From positions 1 to 5,776 of the forward strand of contig JAEYTV010000242.1 of the NCBI GenBank assembly GCA_023433855.1: a stretch of DNA of 5,776 nt, read 5' to 3'. The DNA comes from Pseudomonadota bacterium (lineage in GTDB: Bacteria > Pseudomonadota > Alphaproteobacteria > Rhizobiales > Rhizobiaceae). This document shows positions 1-5,776 of this stretch, one piece after another; the first letter of the stretch is position 1; each line of letters begins with the position of its first letter. The position numbers were made by a program, and so were the translations under genes. The notes beneath the pieces were generated by a model. It was not told the origin of the DNA. It did no database searches and saw nothing but the letters and a program-made list of their open reading frames with translations.

Positions 1-13
1 GCCCTAGGCGGCT

Positions 14-47
14 TGATCCGAGCCTCGACTGCCCAAACCTCGGATCA
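14..47 (-). repeat. Perfect 9-bp inverted repeat at the treY stop codon; possible weak terminator
   Basis: Arms TGATCCGAG (14-22) and CTCGGATCA (39-47) are exact reverse complements separated by a 16-base loop. Read on the minus strand, the first arm begins with the TGA stop codon of treY, so the hairpin would form directly at the end of the operon transcript. No U-rich tract follows the second arm, so this is not a standard intrinsic terminator. It may be an mRNA-stabilising or termination-assisting hairpin, or chance. Nothing else can be called in positions 1-44. Confidence 0.4.
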
Positions 48-2591
48 CTGCGCCAAAAGCAGTGTGAAAGGGTGATCGGCGAAGATCCAGTTGACCGCAA
101 TCCTGTCCTTCGGATCGAAGGTCTTGCCGGTAAAGATGTCGCGATAACGACGATCTCGCAGACCGTCTGTGAGTACGACCTCCGTTTCGGCCCAGCGCTC
201 CGTCCGTGGCTGACCTGATGTCGTATGCAAAGCATTCACGACGAGCCTGGGGACGACGACCAGGAGTGCATCATCGTCATCTTGCCGAGCGAAGGCGACG
301 ATGTTTGATGACCGCTTTCCGGACACGTCAAGCGGCACATAATTTCCCTCGCGAAACAGTGTAGGCAGTTCCTGGCGAAGGTGCAGAACTTCAGCAATGA
401 CCTGCTGCTTGAGGGACCCGGTCTGCCATGCCGCCTCTTCGTCGCTGGAGGACAGTTTGCCGCTTTGTGCGAGACGCTTATGAAGATCGGCAAAAGCGGG
501 CTCCCGCCGATTGTCGGGGTCGACAAGGCTGAAGTCCAGGCCTTCGCTGCCTTGATATATGTCCGGGACTCCCGGTGCCGTAAGCTTGATGATCGTCTGG
601 GTGAGGCTGTTCACGAGCCCGGCCCGGACGAACGGCCGCAGTGCCCCATGAAAGTCGGCAAGGAAATCGCTGTTGGACGGTGACAGGAGCCGTTTCGCAT
701 AGGAAATCACGGCATCTTCGTAGGTCTCGTTGCTATTGCTCCAATTGGTGCGGAGCTTGGCTTCACGCAGGGCCTTTTCGACGAAGGCGATGAAACGCTT
801 TTCCAGGGCCTCCAGGCCTTGTGGGTCGTCCGGCAGCAACTCCGTCGGCCAGACACCAGCCAAGGCTTGGTAGAGCATCCATTCGACTGCAGGCTCCGGC
901 GCGGGTCCGTCTTCAAGCGCCCGCACCGAGGCAGCGTTCATCTCCCGCCATCGCGCCACGTGCCCGGCCCAGACGTCGGGTGCCTCACTGATCGTGTAGA
1001 GCCGGCCGCGGGCATCCTCGCCGCGCTTTGTGTCGTGGGTGGAGGTGCCTGAGAGCCCATCCGGCTGCCGCGTCAGCCGCGTTTGCATCTCGTCGTGGAA
1101 ACGGTCGAGTGAAAACACACGGGGCAGGGGATCGCTGCCGACCTCGTTCAGCGCCAGCAGCATGTGCTGGCGAAAGAACAGTGTGTCTTCGACCGACTTC
1201 GCCATCAATGGCCCTGTCAGCTGCTGGAAACGGATGCGGAACTCATCCGCCTTAGCTCGGGCTGCTTCCTGGATCTTGCCGAGGAGAATACGCTCGAGGA
1301 AAGCGACAGAATTGGCGTCGGGGGCGTGTGGACCGTCGTAAACCTTTTGCACCACCTGGCGGAGCATTTCCTGGCCTTCGGGTGGCATTTCCGCTTCGGT
1401 GCCATAGGTGCGGTAGAGGGGGAAGGCGACCAGCAGTTCGCGCAACGCAGCCTAGATGTCGGATTCGGCAAGAAAAACGTCCGGGTTCTCTTCGTCCTGG
1501 ATCTGCAGTGAAAGCTTCAGCAGATTGGCAACTTCGCCGGCGAAGTTGTTGTCCGCCATCAGCAGCTTCGCGGCCCGCAACGCCTCTTCCATGTCGACGG
1601 TCTCGCCGGTGACCGTTGCGTACGCCCTGCGCAATTCGTCCAGTTTCGAGTTGTCCACGAGGGCATCGCTAACCGTGGCGATGAATTCATAGCCGGTGGT
1701 TCCCGATATGGGCCAGTCGGCCGGAATTTGCTCGCCTTCACCGAGGATCTTTTCGACGGTGATGTAGCAGTCCGGCCCTGCCTCCTGCCTCAACCTTTCC
1801 AGATAAGCCTTTGGATCGGCAAGGCCATCCACATGGTCTACCCTCAGTCCATCCACCATGCCCTGGCGAACCAGCTGGAGAATGAGACGATGCGTCTCGT
1901 CGAAAACGGCGTCATCTTCCACCCGCACACCCGCGAGCCCGGTTATCTCGAAGAACCGGCGATAGGAGAGATCTCTGGGAGCATCCCTCCAGGACATCAG
2001 GCGGTAAGGTTGCTCATCGTGCAGTCTTGCGATCTCGCCCTTGTCGGTGATCTCCAGGGTCTCGCGCTCGCGGCCGTAATAGCTCGACGGACGGAGCGGA
2101 TAGAAGGTCTCGTAATAGGCGAGCGACGGCTTGCCGGTTTGCGGATCGGCTTTGACCGCTATATCGCCGGCCTCCAGCACCGCCTCAAAGGTGTCTCCGA
2201 GGAAGGGCAGCGTCAGGCGTCTCGACCAGTCGATGTCGAAATGCCGGGCGTAGCGGCTCTTGTCGCCGTTTTCGACCACGTCACGCCACCAGGGATTTTC
2301 CAGCGAGGCGGCCATGTGGTTCGGTACGATGTCCAGGATGAGCCCAAGCCCGCCCGCTCTCAATGCGCGCACCATACGCTCGAAACCTTCGCGTCCGCCG
2401 ATCGACGGATCGATCTCGTTGGGATTGGTAACGTCGTAGCCATGCGTGGAACCGCTCGTGGCAGTGAAGACCGGAGAGGCGTATAGATGGCTGATGCCCA
2501 GCCGTTTTAGGTAAGGGACCAACTCGGCCGCGCGATCGAAGGTCATGCCGTTGCGAAACTGGATGCGGTAGGTCGCCGTTGGCACGTTCAT
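45..2591 (-). pseudogene. treY: Malto-oligosyltrehalose synthase (treY), interrupted by one in-frame TAG
   Basis: TreY (GH13 family, EC 5.4.99.15) is a cytoplasmic enzyme that converts the terminal alpha-1,4 bond of a maltodextrin into the alpha,alpha-1,1 bond of trehalose; TreZ then cuts the trehalose off. The frame holds 848 codons before the final TGA, a normal TreY length. The N-terminus has the TreY hallmark TATYRIQF (residues 5-12). GH13 motifs follow: DIVPNH (87-92), GLRVDHVDG with putative nucleophile D252, and ITVEKILGEGE with putative acid/base E280. Codon 380 is TAG (1452-1454). The same frame then resumes with AALRELLVAFPLYRTYG, GPLMAKSVEDT and STHDTKRGED, whose Asp (about residue 520) is the likely third catalytic Asp. 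The halves are 379 and 468 residues. A 379-residue product would lack that Asp and the C-terminal half, so function is unlikely without suppression. A TTG at 1443-1445 opens the second half but has no convincing Shine-Dalgarno site. The start ATG (2589-2591) overlaps the treZ stop. Identity is very secure; whether the stop is real or a sequence error is not decidable here. Confidence 0.93.
1452..1454 (-). other. In-frame amber codon within treY (nonsense lesion)
   Basis: On the minus strand the reading is ESDI, TAG, AALRELLVAF, with both sides in the same frame and both clearly TreY. A single base change from a sense codon such as CAG (Gln) would explain it; no insertion or deletion is needed. 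The change also creates a CTAG tetramer, which is otherwise absent from the coding sequence of this window. I see no nearby sign of recoding, and readthrough as selenocysteine is excluded because that uses TGA. Confidence 0.9.
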
Positions 2592-2603
2592 TTTGAATCT
2601 CCC
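2588..2603 (-). promoter_or_regulatory. treZ/treY translational coupling site (ATGA overlap) and treY Shine-Dalgarno
   Basis: The treY ATG (2591-2589) and the treZ TGA (2590-2588) share bases as ATGA. A GGGAGA Shine-Dalgarno sequence (2603-2598) sits 6 bases before the ATG, inside the treZ C-terminal coding sequence. This arrangement indicates one transcript and coupled translation. Because treZ is frameshifted upstream, ribosomes that stop at 3166 would no longer reach this junction, so the treZ lesion could also lower treY translation (inference). Confidence 0.8.
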
Positions 2604-3214
2604 ATGCGCTCTACGCTGACGACCAGGGAATTCGGAGGCAGATCATCCGCTTGGGAGGGCCATGCGAAGATGACTTCACCGGGTTGATCGGGTGTCTTCT
2701 GCGGCCTGTCACCGATGTTCAAGGCAAGAGACAGCGTTCCCTTTGGAAAACTCCAGCTTACTGCAACAAAGCCAGGGGCCGTCGCGACCACCTTCCCACT
2801 CCCGCCTGCCGCCGTGGCGAGCAGGGGAACCACATGTTGCCTGCGAAGCTGCAAAAGCCTCTTCGCCAGATCCAGCCAGTTCTTTCCCTCAGCCGAGTTC
2901 AGCTTGCTCCAGTCAAGCCTTGACGTCTCGAAGGTCTCCCTCGAATTCGGATCGGGCACGGTTTCTCCCTCGTGGCCCGCATGACCCTCGAATTCCTTGC
3001 GCCGGCCATCCCTGACAGCCTTGGCGAGATCACCGTGGAAGTCCGTAAAGAACAGGAACGGATTGGTCTCCCCATATTCCTCGCCCATGAAGAGAAGGGG
3101 GACGTGCGGTGAGAAGAGCAGTGCCGCAAGCAGGACCTTCGTCTTGTCCGGTCCTGCAAGTGAAATCAGCCGTTCGCCAAGCGCGCGGTTGCCGACCTGA
3201 TCGTGGTTCTGGAT

Positions 3215-3217
3215 GAA
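3215..3217 (-). other. Single-base deletion in treZ (frameshift site)
   Basis: Minus-strand reading is GTT GAT TCA TCC AGA (VDSSR). Adding one T gives GTT GAT TTC ATC CAG AAC CAC GAT CAG (VDFIQNHDQ), the expected GH13 region IV. The loss is one T from a TTT run (AAA on the plus strand). The surrounding bases do not make a classical slippery heptamer, so programmed frameshifting is not supported. Confidence 0.9.
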
Positions 3218-4407
3218 TCAACAAAGGCAACAGGGGGTTGGCCGGTGCTGTCGACCCCGCGCTTTTCTCCGGTCTGGGCGGACACTTCTCCCTGGTAGGC
3301 GAAGCCTTCTGCCAGAATGCGGGCGACCAGCTTCTCCGGCTGCTTGGCGAAGTCCTGGTAATAGGCGTGCGTCTCCCCGGTCGCGAAGACATGAATGGCG
3401 TTATGGAAGTCATCATTCCACTCAGCGGTAAAGAGGGGAGCGCGACCGTCCTTGTCCCGCGGATGGAGGAAGATGACGTTGCGGCTGTCTTCCGTGGTCA
3501 GATGGATCTCGCGCTCCGGGATCTCGGCGCGGATGCGTTCGGCGATCTCGATCAGTACATGTTTCTCGGATGTGTCCTCGATCTGGTCGATGGCGTCGAA
3601 ACGTAGCCCGTCGAGGTTGAATTCCTCGAGCCAGTAAAGCGCGCATTCACTGATATAGCGCCGAACGGGATCGTGATCATACGCGATGCCGGCCCCCCAG
3701 GGGGTGGACCGTTCCTTGTGGAAGAAATCGGGAGCCAGGAGCGGCAGGTAGTTACCCTCCGGACCGAAATGGTTGAGAACGATGTCGAGCACCACCGACA
3801 GGCCGTGGCCGTGGGCGGCATCGATGAAGGCCTTGAAGTCCTCGGGTGGCCCGTAGGCGACATGCGGGGCGTAAAGCAGGACGCCGTCGTAGCCCCAGCC
3901 CCGGTTGCCGCCGAAATGGGCGACCGGCATGACCTCGATCATCGTGACACCAAGTTCGACCAGGTAAGGGAGCTTGTCGATCGCCGCGCGGAAAGTGCCC
4001 TCCGTGGTGAAGGTTCCGACGTGGAGCTCGTAGACGACCGTCTCTTCCCACGGGCGGCCTTTCCACTCCGGGTGTTTCCAGACATAGCTGGTCGGATCGA
4101 TCACCAATGACGGACCGTTCACGTCAGCCTTCTGTCCGCGTGCCGCGGGGTCGGGAACCACGCTGCCGTCGGCAAGCACGTAGTTGTATTCCGTGCCCGG
4201 CACGATGCCCGTCGCCAAAAGCTCGAACCAGCCGTCGTCTGTCCGGGACATCTCCGTGTCTTCGCCGTCGATGCGCAGGGTGACCTTTTCCTGGCCGGGT
4301 GCCCACAGCCGGAATCGCACCTCGCCGGCCGCGACATATTCTGCGCCCCAGGTCTTCGGGAAGGCGCGAAACTCACTGACGACGTTCGAATCCGGCATGA
4401 TGCAAAG

Positions 4408-4412
4408 CCCCT
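4408..4412 (-). promoter_or_regulatory. treZ Shine-Dalgarno site
   Basis: On the minus strand AGGGG lies 9 bases before the ATG at 4398 and downstream of the predicted transcription start near 4420. It supports the 4398 start over the upstream ATG at 4533. Confidence 0.7.
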
Positions 4413-4427
4413 GTTGAGAGACCAGCA

Positions 4428-4452
4428 AACGGCCAAACGCGCCTCCAGTTCC
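4428..4452 (-). promoter_or_regulatory. EcfG/RpoE2-type general stress promoter of treZY
   Basis: The minus strand reads GGAAC (4452-4448), 16 bases, CGTT (4431-4428). This matches the known alphaproteobacterial EcfG consensus GGAAC-N16/17-CGTT at every defined base and at the allowed spacing. Transcription would start near 4420, giving a leader of about 20-25 bases that just contains the treZ Shine-Dalgarno site. EcfG acts in the PhyR-NepR general stress response, and trehalose synthesis is a recognised output of that response in rhizobia, so location and gene function fit. The promoter is seen in sequence only; activity is inferred. Confidence 0.82.
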
Positions 4453-4534
4453 ACCATGATCCGTCCGCGCAAGAAAATTGCTGAAAGCCGAAACAAATCG
4501 CAAGTTCGCGGGAGTGGTCCGCACGCTCAGCAAG

Positions 4535-4554
4535 CCCTAGATTAGACCCTAGGC
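4535..4554. repeat. Paired CCCTAG motifs in the divergent intergenic region; possible operator
   Basis: CCCTAG occurs at 4535-4540 and 4547-4552, 12 bases apart, about one helical turn. The same bases form an inverted pair CCTAG/CTAGG (4536-4540 and 4549-4553) around an 8-base spacer. The element is 27 bases before the acyl-CoA dehydrogenase ATG and over 80 bases upstream of the treZ promoter, so if functional it more likely controls the plus-strand gene. No regulator family is recognised. I see no convincing sigma-70 promoter for the plus-strand gene in 4399-4581. Confidence 0.35.
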
Positions 4555-4565
4555 AGCAGGTTTCG

Positions 4566-4571
4566 AGGAGG
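4566..4571 (+). promoter_or_regulatory. Acyl-CoA dehydrogenase Shine-Dalgarno site
   Basis: A full AGGAGG is present 10 bases before the ATG at 4582, extended to GAGGAGGAG over 4565-4573. It fixes the start of the downstream gene and predicts efficient initiation. Confidence 0.8.
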
Positions 4572-4581
4572 AGATCTTTGC

Positions 4582-5712
4582 ATGCTGACTGATGAGGAGG
4601 AGCTCATCCGTTCGACCGCCGCGGAGTTTTCCCGCGAGGTGCTGATGCCGGGAGCGGCAGCGCGCGACAAGTCGCACGCAATCGAGCCGGAGGTATTGCG
4701 CCAGCTCGGCGAACTCGGTTTCCTCGGGATGCGGACGAGCGAGCAATGGGGAGGCGTCGGCTGCTCCTATGTCGCATATGCGAGCGCGCTGATGGAGATC
4801 GCTGCCGGCGACGGCGCGGTGTCCACGCTCGTCAGCGTTCACAACGCCCCTGTCTGTTCTTTGCTCGAGGCCCACGCTTCCACCGAACAGAAGCAACAGT
4901 TCCTGAGACCGCTTGCCGACGGTCGCGCTATCGGGGCGTTTGCCTTGACGGAAGCCGACACCGGTTCTGATGCCGCGGCAATTCGCACCCGCGCCACGAA
5001 GCAGGGAAGCGACTACATCATCAACGGATCGAAGATGTTCATCACGTCCGGCAAGATCGCCGGTACCGTCATCATCTTCGCAGTCACAGATCCTGCCGCG
5101 GGCAAGCGGGGCATTTCCGCTTTCGTGAGCGCAACCGACGTTCCCGGCTTCTCGATCTCCAAGGTCGAGGACAAGCTCGGCCAGCATGCATCCGACACGG
5201 CAGCCTTGATGTTCGACAACCTTCGCATCCCCGAAGGTCAGCGGATCGGAGCGGAAGGAGCAGGATTGAAGATTGCGCTTTCCGGTTTGGAGGCAGGCCG
5301 GATCGGCATAGCCGCCCAATGCGTCGGCATGGCCCAGGCTGCCTTCGATGTGGCGCTGACATACGCAAAAGAGCGAAAGACTTTCGGCAAGATACTGCTC
5401 GACCATCAGGCGATCGCCTTCCGGTTGGCCGATGCCAAGACACAGATCGAGGCGGCGCGGCAGCTTGTGCTACATGCGGCGCGGCTCAAGGATCGCGGCG
5501 AACCTTGCCTGGACGAGGCCTGCATGGCGAAACTCTTTGCATCAGAGATGGCCGAGAAGGTGTGTTCCGCAGCGATCCAGACGCTGGGAGGCTACGGCTA
5601 CATTTCGGATTTCCCGGTGGAGCGCATCTATCGCGACGTCCGGGTCTGCCAGATCTACGAAGGCACCTCCGACATACAGAAGATCATCATCGCGCGCGGG
5701 CTGGCGAACTGA
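4582..5712 (+). CDS. Acyl-CoA dehydrogenase (short- or branched-chain type)
   Basis: A cytoplasmic FAD enzyme that introduces an alpha,beta double bond into acyl-CoA and passes electrons to electron-transfer flavoprotein. The 376-residue length is typical. An N-terminal helical domain (about 1-115) contains LGELGFLGM and VSVHNAP (84-90). The first family signature, ALTEADTGSDAAA (121-133), lies in the FAD/substrate region and leads into the middle beta domain. The C-terminal helical domain holds RIGIAAQCVGMAQAAFD, ERKTFGK, the second signature from Q333 to D352 (QTLGGYGY, then FPVERIYRD), and IYEGTSDIQ (358-366). E360 in that motif is the expected catalytic base of the short-chain and isobutyryl-type enzymes. 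No lesion is visible. Chain-length specificity cannot be read from sequence; butyryl-, isobutyryl- and 2-methylbutyryl-CoA are all possible. It is transcribed divergently from treZ and is followed after 10 bases by another gene, so it heads an operon. Confidence 0.94.
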   Translation: MLTDEEELIRSTAAEFSREVLMPGAAARDKSHAIEPEVLRQLGELGFLGMRTSEQWGGVGCSYVAYASALMEIAAGDGAVSTLVSVHNAPVCSLLEAHASTEQKQQFLRPLADGRAIGAFALTEADTGSDAAAIRTRATKQGSDYIINGSKMFITSGKIAGTVIIFAVTDPAAGKRGISAFVSATDVPGFSISKVEDKLGQHASDTAALMFDNLRIPEGQRIGAEGAGLKIALSGLEAGRIGIAAQCVGMAQAAFDVALTYAKERKTFGKILLDHQAIAFRLADAKTQIEAARQLVLHAARLKDRGEPCLDEACMAKLFASEMAEKVCSAAIQTLGGYGYISDFPVERIYRDVRVCQIYEGTSDIQKIIIARGLAN

Positions 5713-5717
5713 GGAGG
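5712..5717 (+). promoter_or_regulatory. Shine-Dalgarno site of the last, partial gene
   Basis: AGGAGG begins on the last base of the acyl-CoA dehydrogenase TGA and ends 5 bases before the ATG at 5723. This tight junction points to one operon and supports the 5723 start even though only 18 codons are visible. Confidence 0.75.
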
Positions 5718-5722
5718 GGCCC

Positions 5723-5776
5723 ATGCGGATCGACGGGGCGAACTCCTTGATTAGCGGCACAGCCTCGGGACCACGT
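5723..5776 (+). CDS. N-terminal fragment of a possible short-chain dehydrogenase/reductase (cut by window end)
   Basis: Eighteen codons are visible, reading MRIDGANSLISGTASGPR. The pattern of a short beta strand followed by a glycine-rich turn resembles the start of SDR Rossmann folds, where a TGGASGLG-like motif binds NAD(P). A 3-hydroxyacyl-CoA dehydrogenase of this family next to an acyl-CoA dehydrogenase would fit acyl-CoA or isoleucine/valine breakdown. The match is imperfect: the last two residues are Pro-Arg where Leu-Gly would be expected, and Ser replaces the usual Thr. With so few residues the family call is tentative, but a translated gene starting here is likely from the strong Shine-Dalgarno site and the 10-base spacing. 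Confidence 0.5.
   Translation, partial: MRIDGANSLISGTASGPR

Larger units (their letters stand above)
2588..4398 (-). pseudogene. treZ: Malto-oligosyltrehalose trehalohydrolase (treZ), broken by a 1-base frameshift
   Basis: TreZ (GH13, EC 3.2.1.141) hydrolyses maltooligosyl-trehalose to free trehalose plus a shorter maltodextrin. Restoring one base gives about 603 residues, the usual TreZ size. Residues about 12-100 form an N-terminal beta-sandwich-type domain (VRFRLWAPGQEKV). The barrel carries GGNRGWGYDGV (163-173), DIVLNHFGPEGNY (205-217), GLRFDAID with putative nucleophile D268, LTTEDSRN with putative acid/base E303, and EWNDDFHN (326-333). After V393-D394 the frame is lost; the product ends 16 foreign residues later at TGA 3166-3168, 410 residues in all. 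The other frame continues without a stop from FIQNHDQVGNR (conserved region IV, about D400) through FMGEEYGETNPFLFFTDF to the C-terminus at 2588. I chose ATG 4396-4398 because it begins family-like sequence, has an AGGGG site, and lies downstream of the predicted promoter. The longer frame to 4533 adds 45 residues unlike TreZ. Identity is very secure; the lesion may be natural or an error. Confidence 0.93.

Noticed and set aside
1443..1454. Two-gene TreY with a natural restart at TTG 1443-1445
   Set aside because: No good Shine-Dalgarno site precedes it, the halves divide one catalytic barrel, and only one in-frame stop separates them.
1728..2486. 252-codon open frame on the plus strand opposite treY
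   Set aside because: It lies entirely within secure treY coding sequence and shows no domain or ribosome-binding site of its own.
3208..3222. Programmed ribosomal frameshift in treZ
   Set aside because: There is no slippery heptamer of the X-XXY-YYZ type, and the family is normally encoded in one frame; a deletion is simpler.
4399..4533. In-frame 45-residue N-terminal extension of TreZ from an ATG at 4533
   Set aside because: The extra residues do not resemble TreZ, and the EcfG promoter and AGGGG site lie inside this stretch, so translation should start at 4398.
4478..4533. Inverted repeat TTGCTGA/TCAGCAA in the intergenic region
   Set aside because: Arms are only 7 bases and 42 bases apart; about one such match is expected by chance in this region.
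4549..5406. 285-codon open frame on the minus strand opposite the acyl-CoA dehydrogenase
   Set aside because: It is antisense to a clear family member, has no recognisable motif, and is a typical shadow of GC-rich codon use.

Overview
The window is GC-rich (roughly 60 % by eye) and looks like a chromosome or large-replicon segment of an alphaproteobacterium, most likely Rhizobiales. The clues are the TreY/TreZ protein style, dense reading frames with GC-rich third positions, scarcity of CTAG, and a promoter matching the alphaproteobacterial general-stress sigma factor EcfG (RpoE2/SigT type). This placement is inference; no rRNA or other marker gene is present.

Layout: positions 45-4398 on the minus strand carry a two-gene operon, treZ (2588-4398) then treY (45-2591), joined by a 4-base ATGA stop/start overlap. 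The two enzymes are the TreY-TreZ route to trehalose: TreY turns the reducing end of a maltodextrin into a trehalose unit, and TreZ releases free trehalose. A near-ideal EcfG promoter (GGAAC-N16-CGTT, 4428-4452) lies just upstream of treZ, so the operon was apparently built for stress-induced trehalose synthesis. As given, both genes are broken by one small lesion each: treY has an in-frame TAG at codon 380 (1452-1454), and treZ lacks one base near 3215-3217, just before its FIQNHDQVGNR motif. The rest of both genes is intact and in frame. This means either very recent inactivation of the whole pathway or two sequence errors.

Positions 4399-4581 are a 183-base divergent intergenic region with the treZ promoter, Shine-Dalgarno sites for both directions and a small CTAG-containing repeat. 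Positions 4582-5712 on the plus strand encode an intact acyl-CoA dehydrogenase (376 aa). Ten bases later a further frame starts at 5723 and runs off the window; its 18 codons resemble the start of a short-chain dehydrogenase/reductase. These two look like the start of a fatty-acid or branched-chain acyl-CoA oxidation operon unrelated to trehalose.

I found no tRNA, rRNA, CRISPR array, insertion sequence or phage gene, and no clearly new biological system. The most informative signals are the doubly broken treZY operon behind an apparently intact stress promoter, and that promoter itself.
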